Assembly (NCBI GenBank): GCA_014885115.2
Contig: WKLE02001290.1
Location: 1 to 12,929 of the forward strand
Direction: 5' to 3'
Length of the DNA stretch: 12,929 nucleotides
Source of the DNA: Asterionellopsis glacialis
Taxonomy: Eukaryota; Bacillariophyta; Plagiogrammaphyceae; Rhaphoneidales; Asterionellopsidaceae
Shown: positions 1 to 7,733 of the stretch, one piece after another
Numbering within the stretch: the first letter of the stretch is position 1
Layout of the letters: the number at the start of each line of letters is the position of its first letter
Program-made: the position numbers and the translations under genes
Notes under the pieces: generated by a model
What the model saw: only the letters and a program-made list of their open reading frames with translations
The model's database searches: none
Told to the model about the DNA's origin: nothing

Positions 1-460
1 TCCGGAGCTTCTACATCACCAACAATTCGTCCTTCGATGCCAACAGAATTGCCGTCTGCAGTGCCATCATCTGGATTGATTCCACCGGAAGAACCCAACC
101 AGAATGAGACTGGATCACCTACAACGGATCCAGTTACGGAGACACCGACTACAACACCACCATCTGAATCCTTTTCGCCCAACAAAGATGACGAAGATGT
201 CCAACATATGACCGAAGCACCTACAGCCAATCCTGTCCTATCCGATACTCCCACTGAGCATAGTCCAACATCATCTCACTATCCGCCTGGGCCTTCCGGA
301 TCTTCTATATCGCCAACATTTCATTCTTCGATACCAGCAGAGCTGCCATCTACAGTGCCATCTGGATTGATTTCACCCGAGGAAAACAACCAGAATGAGA
401 CTGGATCACCTACAATGGATCCAGACACAGAGACACCGACTACAGCTCCTTGGGCAACCC
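1..460 (+). repeat. Internal duplication inside the Pro/Ser/Thr-rich gene
   Basis: Bases 1-169 and 295-460 are clearly related copies. Both begin TCCGGA and share the 20-base core AGAATGAGACTGGATCACCT at 101-120 and 392-411. The offset is 294 nt at the left and 291 nt after one codon is lost in the second copy (PSSGLI versus PSGLI), so the reading frame is preserved. A third, much more degenerate copy can be followed at about 481-573 (LPSAVPS followed by a PEDKQN core). The first copy touches the window edge, so more copies may lie to the left. Confidence 0.8.
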
Positions 461-1182
461 ATCTGTCTCCTACGGGATTTTCTGCATCTCCCTCTCTGCG
501 CCCATCGTTGATTCATCTACCATCTGCAGTTCCATCTTTATCATTGTCGCCTGAAGATAAACAAAATAAGCCTACGACAAAAGTACCCACAGGAAACCCT
601 ACTCTGTTTGTATTGCCTCCAGGTTCACCGACACTTTTGCCTTCTGCATTGCCATCATTGCGTCCTTCTTTACTGGTAGCTTCACCATCCACCAAGCCAT
701 CTGCATCGTTCACATACGACAAAGATAACCAGAGTAGAATACCTACAACAAATCCTTCTATTCTAGGTACGCCGATGTACGTTCCCATGGCAACTCGTAA
801 GCCATCTACTGTTGTGTCTCCTTCTGCAATCCCAACACTACAGCCTTCCGCATACATTGGGTTGACACACAAAACAATCAAACCATCTACATCTCCCACT
901 GTGACCTCAGACTTGAGTGCAAGGAATAGCAATATCATTAAATCCCTAGAACCAACAATTGGAATGTCTTCCAGTAAAAACAATGACTCGTCGACAACGG
1001 AGAATGATCCAAAACCAAACCCACCAGTTGATTCGGGTGTGACTGTTGTTGACAATAAGTCAGATGTCAACAACGAACCTAGCAGTAGTGGTTTTACCAA
1101 AAAAAAAAGAATTGGTAATAGATTCGTATCTGATGTAATTTCGATCACCATAAGTGTTGCACTTTTTTGGGCTGGAGTTTAA
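1..1182 (+). CDS. Pro/Ser/Thr-rich surface-type protein, 3' part (5' end outside window)
   Basis: The frame is open from the first base to the TAA at 1180-1182, giving 393 residues. The first in-window ATG (37) lies inside the repeats, so the true start is upstream. The protein is almost entirely low-complexity, with recurring PS-x-x-PS, SPT and TPTT motifs and scattered N-E/D-rich linkers. A basic patch (KKKR, encoded by a run of ten A) comes just before a final hydrophobic segment of about 18 residues ending ALFWAGV. That tail has no cytoplasmic extension, so it could be a GPI-anchor signal or a C-terminal membrane segment. Many diatom secreted or cell-wall-associated proteins have this composition, but no catalytic domain is visible and function cannot be assigned. 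The next gene on this strand encodes a protein of similar composition. The long open frame on the opposite strand at 513-1151 is a shadow of the repeats. Confidence 0.75.
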   Translation, partial: SGASTSPTIRPSMPTELPSAVPSSGLIPPEEPNQNETGSPTTDPVTETPTTTPPSESFSPNKDDEDVQHMTEAPTANPVLSDTPTEHSPTSSHYPPGPSGSSISPTFHSSIPAELPSTVPSGLISPEENNQNETGSPTMDPDTETPTTAPWATHLSPTGFSASPSLRPSLIHLPSAVPSLSLSPEDKQNKPTTKVPTGNPTLFVLPPGSPTLLPSALPSLRPSLLVASPSTKPSASFTYDKDNQSRIPTTNPSILGTPMYVPMATRKPSTVVSPSAIPTLQPSAYIGLTHKTIKPSTSPTVTSDLSARNSNIIKSLEPTIGMSSSKNNDSSTTENDPKPNPPVDSGVTVVDNKSDVNNEPSSSGFTKKKRIGNRFVSDVISITISVALFWAGV

Positions 1183-2262
1183 TGGATGGCACAGTACAAC
1201 TTCCGCACACTAAAGTTACATCAAGATCCCATACATTCATGGTCTATCAAGTGAAGCTTGCTTCATGGTCGTGATATTGATGTAGGATAGGTATAAAATT
1301 ACAATAGCAATACATTCTTAAGTTTCGCCTTTACCCAAATATAAAACTTCATTCTGTGACATTTTTCGAATTTCACATATATTACAATAACTAAATCGGA
1401 TTACACGTAGCTTGAAAAGGATCATTGCTATGTTATTTCAATTTTCCACCATGCCAATTTCATTGTTCTTCTGTCGCTTGTAAAAGTAATCTCGACAAGA
1501 ATTATCTGCACTTGTATTCACGTTATTCAATTATGAAAGATAGAGTAATATTCTTACTTTTTTAACAGACAAAAAAGAAGAAAAATGGTGAAATGAGCTT
1601 GATCTCTTTCACACGTTTCAGCCAGTACAATCATCAGGACTCGATGACAGAGTTGTTCATTGCTTATTATCAGGAGGACCTTCATTTTACTATTGGTGTT
1701 GTTTGAGGCGCCACTTATGAATTGATTGAATTGCCAAAAAAGTTCTTACAAATTATTCCAGTGGCAAATTCACTCTAAAGAATGCTAATAATATTTCATA
1801 GGAAGTCATTTACTTTCAATTTCACAGTGTACTTTAAAAATACACTTGTGCGTGGTATGAAAGTCGTATAATAACTTTATGCAGCAGTACCGACACGTCG
1901 GGTATTGCATCTGACCTTATTGTTGTTACTTGATTATTGTTTTTACGTTGATTGTTTTCAAAGGCACCAGTAAAAACAATATCTGACATTAGTTCAAATG
2001 TTCTGGTGAACTGCTATTTATGGATTGCCAATTACCACTTTTCGTTACATCAGATATTCGACCTCCCTCGTAAGGGAGATGATCCCCCCCTCTTCCATTC
2101 AATATGGAGCGGAAACATCATCGGCAGATTGATTTCCAGATGCATGAGTATTTCTCTTCACTCGGGAGTACATTAAATGGTCAAGTCATTTGGATACAAC
2201 TTTAGTTTTCGCTCCGTATTAGAAACCTTTGCATCCCGTTTTTGTCACAGCCAATATGCAAG

Positions 2263-2273
2263 CCCCCCCCCCC
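2263..2273. repeat. C11 homopolymer
   Basis: Eleven consecutive C residues lie in AT-rich intergenic DNA. A second run of exactly eleven C occurs at 7715-7725, just past the stop of the rhodanese gene. Such runs are prone to length error in sequencing and to slippage in vivo. Confidence 0.9.
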
Positions 2274-2771
2274 TAATCATTTTTCTGTTTCTTCACTCCG
2301 TGCAAAATGAGTATTTGTTGACTTTCGACATCTACAAAATGCCGATAGAGATGGACAAGTCTTGGAATGATATTACAATATAGTTAAAAACAAAAAACCT
2401 TTTAAGAAGACGTTCCCTTGCTTCCTTTCCATCTCTACGCTACGAAAGAACCAGAAGGATGTTATCCATGTAGAACTTCTTTGTAGCTGCTAAAGTTACA
2501 ACTGACTGAAGGTGGAAGCATGATCCAAATCATGGAGTATCTAGAGAGAACATCAACTTTGGGTTAGGTAGAAATAGTTTTCTACGAGTTGAGGAACACT
2601 CTCTAGGAGGTACCGGCGGTACTCTACAGCCTGGGACCTACAGGTACCCCCGAGTCAGTAATTACTATGTATGTTGTATTGTATATATTCGCCAAGCCTT
2701 ATTCATTGACATTATCATAAAAACAAAGGGGCAAATTATCCTGTTGGTCCGTTATGCCGCTTAAGTAGAAA

Positions 2772-2974
2772 CCTGAACATCAATCTTAGTACTTGGAGTA
2801 CATATCCTTCAAGTGTTCAGGACCTATTTCTTTTTTCCAGTCATACCTACAAAACGCCTGTCGGCGAGATTGGGACCCAGAGCGAGCGTGTTTCGACACG
2901 ACGACCACATTTTTTTGATGTACAACAGATAACACAATCGAAAGAGGAGACCACGACTTCGCTTTTACAGTCGT
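2772..2974. other. Cluster of inverted repeats, possible structured RNA or cruciform element
   Basis: A perfect 8-bp inverted repeat (CCTGAACA at 2772-2779, TGTTCAGG at 2814-2821) encloses a second perfect hairpin (GTACT-TGG-AGTAC at 2789-2801). Within the next 150 bases follow CGCC-TGTC-GGCG (2855-2866), CGTGT-TTCG-ACACG (2887-2900, a UUCG tetraloop if transcribed) and ACGACT/AGTCGT (2953-2974). A run of seven T sits at about 2910-2916. No tRNA, 5S or spliceosomal snRNA signature was recognised. The base pairing is directly visible; that it is a functional RNA is only a suggestion. Confidence 0.3.
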
Positions 2975-3244
2975 AACGAGCCTACAAGTGCTACATGAGA
3001 CTACACCTTTGGCATTTTGCCACGCTTTTAATTTTCCGTGAAAAGAATTGAATGGCGTCGTGTTTCCTTTCGATACACGGGAATATTATGATTCTACGAA
3101 AAAAAATCACGTTGTAGCAAGAAACATCGAAATATTTTTTTTCCAGGGATAAACTTCAATCCCTCCATAAGTTCTCATAAACTTGAAAAACCTTCACTGA
3201 AAACATCCCTATTGTCTTGCAACATAATATATTCATTCTTCACC

Positions 3245-3333
3245 GTAAGTGTTTGAATCCTTTTGCACATGACAGATCTCTGCACGATATCTTTCAATGG
3301 TTCAAGTTTGAATTTTGTCCTTGTGTTCCACAG
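3245..3333 (+). other. Possible 5'-leader intron of the silaffin-like gene
   Basis: A consensus-like donor GTAAGT at 3245-3250 is followed 89 nt later by an acceptor ending TTGTGTTCCACAG at 3333. A second acceptor candidate (CATTTTATCAG) ends near 3392. Both lie upstream of the chosen ATG at 3404, so splicing would not change the protein. The motifs are seen in the sequence; use of this intron is inferred. Confidence 0.35.
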
Positions 3334-3403
3334 TTACGGCAATCGAACACAATTATCACTCAACGCTTTTTTGATTCTCTCTCATTTTATCAGTTTCTAT
3401 ACT

Positions 3404-4216
3404 ATGATGAAGTATTCTCTCATGATCCTTGTCTCTTTGGTAGTATCTGCACCGACCGTACTGTCCGAAAAACCTCTCGAAGAATCCTTTTTGTCTTCAA
3501 CATTTAGTAATAAGCACCAAGAAGGTACTCGCATCCTCAAGGCAGACAAAAAATCCAAGAAAAGTACCATGCCATCTAGTTCACCTTCCTCTCTTCCCAC
3601 AGACACTCCATCACTTTCGATTGAACCCTCTGGTGAACCCTCCGCATCACCCTCCTTTTTTCCTACCGTTTCGTTGGAACCTTCGGGCTCGCCATCGACA
3701 ACACCAACATCATCACCATCATTATCCCCGGAACCATCTGGTGAACCATCATCTAGTCCAACTCCACTACCAACTGTATCACCTCTACCAAGTGCAGGTC
3801 CTAGTGCTGAACCATCAGGGGTGCCTTCTGTTTCTTCATTCCCCTCGGGTTCACCATCATCATCACCAACTTGTTCTGGAAAGTGTAAGGGTGTTAAGAA
3901 ACACCACCACCCTCATCATGACTACAATTTGGATAAAAATACTACAGGTAAGAAATCAAGTATCAAGGGTAAGAAGAGTAAGAAGAAGAGTGGCAAGACA
4001 AGTCCACCAACTACTTCTCCTACTACAAGTACGTCCTCTTTTTCACCCACGTCCACCATCACTACGACGAATGATGCTGCTGCTCCAACAAGTACAGCTG
4101 GTGGCAACGTGCAAGCTTTAATAAATAGTGGCGGTACAGCAAGAACTAATTTCTTTGTCATTAATATGGCTTTGGTTGCTATTGGAACTCTGGCATTCAT
4201 GGCTTTAACCGTCTAA
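3404..4216 (+). CDS. Silaffin-like secreted Ser/Pro/Lys-rich protein (candidate biosilica-associated)
   Basis: The protein is 270 aa. I chose the ATG at 3404 because a clear signal peptide starts there (MMKYSLMILVSLVVSAPTVLS); the frame is open from further upstream but that part reads as leader. Residues 43-45 are RIL, matching the RXL site after which diatom cell-wall proteins such as Thalassiosira silaffins and cingulins are known to be processed. Cleavage would leave an N-terminus starting KADKKSKKS. Residues 56-156 are Ser/Pro repeats (PSGEPS, EPSGSPS). Then come a Cys/Lys/His patch at 157-172 (CSGKCKGVKKHHHPHH), one N-glycosylation site at N179, a Lys cluster with KxxK spacing at 183-198, a Thr/Ser/Pro segment and a hydrophobic C-terminus (about 249-270) resembling a GPI signal or membrane segment. 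Silaffins carry KxxK lysines that become polyamine-modified and serines that become phosphorylated. A role in silica deposition is inferred from composition and sorting signals, since this class has little alignable sequence. A generic mucin-like surface protein is the alternative. Confidence 0.7.
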   Translation: MMKYSLMILVSLVVSAPTVLSEKPLEESFLSSTFSNKHQEGTRILKADKKSKKSTMPSSSPSSLPTDTPSLSIEPSGEPSASPSFFPTVSLEPSGSPSTTPTSSPSLSPEPSGEPSSSPTPLPTVSPLPSAGPSAEPSGVPSVSSFPSGSPSSSPTCSGKCKGVKKHHHPHHDYNLDKNTTGKKSSIKGKKSKKKSGKTSPPTTSPTTSTSSFSPTSTITTTNDAAAPTSTAGGNVQALINSGGTARTNFFVINMALVAIGTLAFMALTV

Positions 4217-4703
4217 GGAGAAGAATTGAAAAAGATCCTTGGGTTGTACATGCACATTTATATCTCTTACGGACTATGGCAATGTTTGTAGAGTGTGTTG
4301 AGAATTGGAATAAGATATCCTGTATAGACTACTGATTGTTCATCCTGGGTCTGTATAACAAGTGAATAATGCAACTTGATCGTGGTGCTAATGTAAAGCA
4401 ACTGTGTAGAAACACTGTAAACATTTTAGAGAAAAACGATAACATTGAAAGCAACTTACACTTTTCATTTATTGTGACATGGTGTTATTTTCTCACCAAC
4501 TGCAAAAGCCATTGAAAAGGCATAGAAGAAAATACTAAGGGAAGACGTAATAAAGCAAAACTTCAGAGACAATAATACTATCATCTATGTATTAAAAAAA
4601 TAAAATTGATATTTGTATCATCTATTCATTCGAGCAAGAGAGCGAAAGTGGTGGTCTGTGAAGAAAAACTCTTTTCATATACATCAGATATGTATATATA
4701 TAT
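4217..4703. other. Convergent intergenic region
   Basis: This 487-bp AT-rich gap lies between two converging genes and should hold both 3' UTRs. It has A-rich runs near 4590-4605 and a TA-repeat (TATATATATATTTA) at about 4690-4705 just beyond the FCP stop. No gene is seen; a 104-residue frame on the minus strand is an off-frame shadow of the FCP end. Confidence 0.6.
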
Positions 4704-5342
4704 TTAGAGTCCTTCGTTGAAGTGAGAGGGGAATCCACTGATAGCATTGATGATGTAAGGATCACCTCCAATCTTCTCGTGGACCATAAGTCCAAGAATA
4801 CCCATCTGGGCTGCTCGGCCGTTGTTAAGCTCGATAGCACGCTTCTCAAGTTTTTCTTCATCACTGTATTTGTCCCATCCAAAGTCAAGGAATCCATTGC
4901 GGAAGTCACCGGGGAATTCACCAGTTCCATTAACATCCTTCATGACGAAGACTTCAAGGAAACCAATGAAGGCCAAAATTTGCAAAAGACCACCGGTGGG
5001 GACATCACTGAGACCAGCAAGTCCAGACTTGATGGAGGCAAAGGAGGTACCAGAGTAATCAATGTCTCCAGACAAACGGACACCAGAAGAGGTGGTGATG
5101 TGTCCGGTGATGGCAAGCATGGCAATACGTCCATGCTTCAATTCGACATAACGAAGACGATCGAAACGAGATTGATCTTGATCCAAAACAAAGTTGAGAG
5201 GATCCCAGAATCCCAAAGGCTTTTGAGCACCAACTTCACTTTCGAAGGAAGCAGCCAACTGAGTGGCAGACTTGGTGGTGGCAGCAGGGGCAAATGCAGC
5301 GGCAGAGCCAGCAAGAAGAGAAAGAACGGCAGCAGTCTTCAT
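4704..5342 (-). CDS. Lhcf: Fucoxanthin-chlorophyll a/c binding protein (Lhcf type)
   Basis: This is a light-harvesting antenna protein of the thylakoid membrane, binding chlorophyll a/c and fucoxanthin and passing excitation to the photosystems. It has 212 aa, the usual FCP size, with no intron. The start is at 5342 because the bipartite plastid-targeting sequence begins there: MKTAAVLSLLAGSAAA, then Phe17 in AAAFAP, the diatom signal/transit junction. Helix A has RYVELKHGRIAML with the E67-x-x-H70-x-R72 chlorophyll/ion-pair motif. The family-typical GDIDYSGTSFASI follows (93-104), then helix B (about 116-134, LLQILAFIGFLEVFVM), GTGEFPGDFRNGFLDFGWD (139-157) and helix C with E171-x-x-N174-x-R176. 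All pigment-ligand motifs look intact, so it should be functional. The same frame continues upstream through several ATGs to 5501 (MFIHV...), but that part is not antenna-like and would hide the signal peptide. The Lhcf subgroup member cannot be told without a tree. Confidence 0.96.
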   Translation of the reverse strand: MKTAAVLSLLAGSAAAFAPAATTKSATQLAASFESEVGAQKPLGFWDPLNFVLDQDQSRFDRLRYVELKHGRIAMLAITGHITTSSGVRLSGDIDYSGTSFASIKSGLAGLSDVPTGGLLQILAFIGFLEVFVMKDVNGTGEFPGDFRNGFLDFGWDKYSDEEKLEKRAIELNNGRAAQMGILGLMVHEKIGGDPYIINAISGFPSHFNEGL

Positions 5343-5993
5343 GGTCAACGTGACGAAATTGAGATACAATTTGTGACAAACGCGTTGAGTAGACATGCCC
5401 CACCCTAGTCTAGCAAAAATACGTCGGCGTGTTTCCATGGATTGAGGATCCGCCTTCAACTTGGACCTAGCTATGTCTGTGTATGAAACATGAATGAACA
5501 TTCATAAGGACAAACTGACACTATTGGACACTTTTTATGCCTTATAAGGATAAGGAATTCAAAAAGATGGCAGGTGTGAGGTTTTCAGAGTTTGTGGGTT
5601 GTGGGAGATTTCCATGGAAAACCAAAAGGCCTCATTTAATTGAGAGTATATTTGAATAATATAGTTTTCTTGAATATGATAAATAATAAATAATTATGTA
5701 TTATGATATAAAATATAGGTTATTATTTATTTTTAAACAAAAACTTTCCATAATCAATAAATTACAAAAAACCTAATGCGAATGTCCCTCCAAACATCTT
5801 GTACATGGCATTTGCCCATGAAAAAAGGTGTGCCGTTGCGGACATTAGTTACTACCCTGACGACTAGGACTTCCTCGAGAGCACAACCCGTACCGTGCTA
5901 CCATCTCCTAAAGAATACTTAGTCTAATCATCAGAGAAACATTCCATCTTTCTCCAAGACAAAAACACGCACTCAACATTAATTATCCTAAAA
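5343..5993. promoter_or_regulatory. Divergent promoter region between FCP and SELENOF-like genes
   Basis: The two flanking genes are transcribed away from each other, so these 651 bp should contain both promoters and leaders. Near the FCP side are an inverted repeat TGAATG-AA-CATTCA (5491-5504), a CCAAT element on the minus strand near 5522-5527 and the 10-bp palindrome CCTTATAAGG. Bases 5640-5775 are extremely AT-rich and include ATAAATAATAA (5679-5689) paired with TTATTATTTAT (5720-5730). No ORF with coding character is present. Confidence 0.6.
5540..5549. promoter_or_regulatory. CCTTATAAGG palindrome (CArG-type / TATA-like)
   Basis: This perfect 10-bp palindrome matches the CC(A/T)6GG form bound by MADS/SRF-type factors in other eukaryotes. 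It also contains a TATA-like core in both orientations. It lies about 200 bp upstream of the FCP start codon. Function in this organism is inferred only. Confidence 0.3.
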
Positions 5994-6602
5994 ATGAGAT
6001 TTTCTAGATTTTCAACAAGTTCCATCTTTTATTATTACTGTGTCATCATGGCAATGATGACTTCCCAACCATCATTTCTTGTGAGTGCCACAACAGCGAC
6101 GAGTGATTATGAATCGAAATGTCGTGAATGGGGATTCGATATCTATCAATTATCCTGTGAAACATGTGATTTATTGCCCACGCCACAACACCAATCGATT
6201 TGTCAAACGTGTTGTCAATCCTGGAAAACATTAACGACACGGACAGAACGTTACGGATATGCCATCATGGTAGAAGGATCGTACATGACGGACAATATGG
6301 AAGAATTTGTCAATGAAGATATTCAAAAAGTAAAAGACGCTACATCTGATGGATTCCAATTCATCAAGGGAGACGGAAAGAACAATAACAATAATATGAT
6401 GACGGGAGGTCTTGGGGCATTTGGTAGAATGATGGGTGGCAGTGCATCACAACTCTATTTCTTTGATAAAGAACCATCCAATATCAAGGATGAATCAACT
6501 TTTGCGGATCAAGCCAAAAAAACCATTGATTTACACGGATGGAAACGTGATGATTTAAGAGATATGTTAATCACCTTATTGACTGGAGATGAAAAGAAGT
6601 AG
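5994..6602 (+). CDS. SELENOF: SELENOF/Sep15-family ER protein lacking the redox CxU/CxC motif
   Basis: The protein is 202 aa with a signal peptide (about 1-31, hydrophobic IFYYYCVIMAMM core). After it, the cysteine-rich domain of the 15-kDa selenoprotein family is complete: C43-R-E-W-G-F, C55-x-x-C58-D-L-L and C70-x-x-C73-C74. In animals this domain binds the folding sensor UDP-glucose:glycoprotein glucosyltransferase in the ER lumen. A thioredoxin-like domain should follow, with AILEVCGUK in animals or a CxC/C-only form elsewhere. Here the same place reads Y-A-I-M-V-E-G-S-Y-M (89-98), with no Cys or Sec; indeed there is no Cys after residue 74. The rest of the fold is recognisable (FQFIKGDG at 121-128, LYFFDKE at 154-160, a closing IDLHGWKRDDLRDML helix) apart from a low-complexity insert at about 129-152 (NNNNN, MMTGG...GRMMGG). 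There is no in-frame TGA, so this is not a missed selenocysteine. It may act as a redox-inactive UGGT partner. The start has A at -3 (aaaATG). Confidence 0.8.
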   Translation: MRFSRFSTSSIFYYYCVIMAMMTSQPSFLVSATTATSDYESKCREWGFDIYQLSCETCDLLPTPQHQSICQTCCQSWKTLTTRTERYGYAIMVEGSYMTDNMEEFVNEDIQKVKDATSDGFQFIKGDGKNNNNNMMTGGLGAFGRMMGGSASQLYFFDKEPSNIKDESTFADQAKKTIDLHGWKRDDLRDMLITLLTGDEKK

Positions 6603-7733
6603 GCGGAAAATTGACTCGAATTGGAAAAGGAAGTATAGGTTTTTCCTCAAGCATTCGATCCTTTTTGGTAAAGTAGAGATTTACGTCGAAATACATACAC
6701 CGTGTCAAAGGTTCTTTTTCGAGTTGTTTCCGTAGTGTTCCGCACCACCGTTGTCTACCACGTAAAAAGATGCTTGTCTGCCTAAGGTTTATACTTGTAA
6801 ATTTTTGCCAACGGTCTCTGATGCATGGTGTCTTGATTGTGTTGAGAATGTTTTTGAGAACTCTTTTGTTTCAATCGTGTTTTAGAGTATCGGCAAAAGA
6901 CAACATGATGCACCCCCAGTCTCAAAATCCAACTTGCGTTCTAAATGAATACAACACTTCAAATGATTGCTGCATTTGTTGTGTTTACTTTGTAATCCAC
7001 CATAATTTAAAAAAATTGGTGATCCTGTCATTTGTCGAAACACTTCTAGTCCATTTAGGATTGCATAAGCTGTCAAAGTTTCTTGTTCGAGTTATTTTTT
7101 TTACTAATTGTGATCCACACCAATAGATACCAGTCTGGCGAAAGCTATCATCGAATGTTTTAACTATACTTTGAAACCTCTTGTTCGTATCTCAAATAAT
7201 ATTCCAACTGTACTCACTTTTATATCGAGCGAGAACGCAACAAATTCTGCTACAAAAAAGTTTCAGTGAATCCCACGAAAAGCAACCGATTCGAATTCAT
7301 ACAAAAAGAGTCACTGCAGTAGACTTTCTCCTCACAACATGCATAGCCAGTCACTTTCTACAACTTTTCTAAACAACCAATGATGAAATTTCAAAAAAAC
7401 GAACAGTTGGGCTATAAATCGACATAAATAATGTTGGATCAAGATCACCGTCATGTTGAATCAAAAACTTTGCAGACTAGAACCTCTAAATTGCCACGTT
7501 GACAAACGCAAAAAAAAGAAAGAAAACCATGCTTTACTTGATAATTATTTTTATCTACTACTACATTAAAATATTCAAAGCATTAGGAGAATTTTTCCCA
7601 CTGATTCTTTACAATATTTCAAACACAATCATGAGTCACTGTTAAAACTCCGTACAATATTATTATTACAATCGGATGAACCATGTCAACTCTTACGAAC
7701 CCAGTCAACACACTCCCCCCCCCCCTCAAACGA
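6603..7733. other. Convergent intergenic region with a diverged direct repeat
   Basis: These 1131 bp lie between converging genes. The longest frame (6770-7126, 118 codons) is Cys/Leu/Phe-rich with no family resemblance, so I treat it as chance. Visible structure is a direct repeat (annotated separately), A/T-rich runs and a C11 tract at 7715-7725. The ends should carry the two 3' UTRs. Confidence 0.55.
6703..7097 (+). repeat. Direct repeat pair, 27 bp, 24/27 identical
   Basis: The copies are at 6703-6729 and 7071-7097, both beginning TGTCAAAG and containing TTCGAGTT, with three mismatches. Similarity continues weakly for about 35 bases beyond (GTTCCGCACCACC versus GATCCACACCAA), suggesting an old duplication of about 65 bp at a spacing of 368 bp. 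Confidence 0.5.

Larger units (their letters stand above)
1183..3403. other. Long AT-rich intergenic region, no convincing gene
   Basis: Short open frames exist here (for example 1952-2176 and 2177-2383), but they start at non-ATG codons or run through homopolymers, show no family motif and have no coding-like composition. The left part should hold the 3' UTR of the upstream gene, and the right end the promoter and leader of the gene at 3404. Local structure includes a CTCCCT/AGGGAG hairpin at 2063-2078 followed by C7, a C11 run at 2263-2273, CATGAT/ATCATG at 2519-2534, a GC-rich patch with imperfect hairpins at 2607-2649, and the inverted-repeat cluster annotated separately. Confidence 0.6.

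Noticed and set aside
513..1151. 212-codon open frame on the minus strand
   Set aside because: It is antisense to the Ser/Pro/Thr repeats, whose codon pattern keeps the opposite strand free of stops; it has no family motif, and the plus-strand frame has a sensible repeat protein with a hydrophobic C-terminus.
2772..2974. tRNA, 5S or spliceosomal snRNA gene
   Set aside because: No A/B box pair, cloverleaf, Sm site or snRNA consensus was found; only generic hairpins are present.
3621..4121. 166-codon +1-shifted frame rich in His/Leu/Val inside the silaffin-like gene
   Set aside because: It is an off-frame reading of the TCA/CCA repeats; it lacks a start context and signal sequence, unlike the overlapping frame.
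4722..5408. 228-codon plus-strand frame over the FCP gene
   Set aside because: It is the complement of a conserved FCP coding sequence and has no recognisable domain.
5343..5501. N-terminal extension of the FCP (start at 5501)
   Set aside because: The added 53 residues are not FCP-like and would bury the signal peptide starting at MKTAAVL; taken as 5' UTR.
5994..6602. Selenocysteine codon and SECIS in the SELENOF-like gene
   Set aside because: There is no in-frame TGA between the start and the TAG at 6600-6602, and the redox position is sense-coded, so Sec insertion is not involved.
6770..7126. 118-codon ORF, Cys/Leu/Phe-rich
   Set aside because: No motif, poor start context and AT-driven composition; treated as chance.
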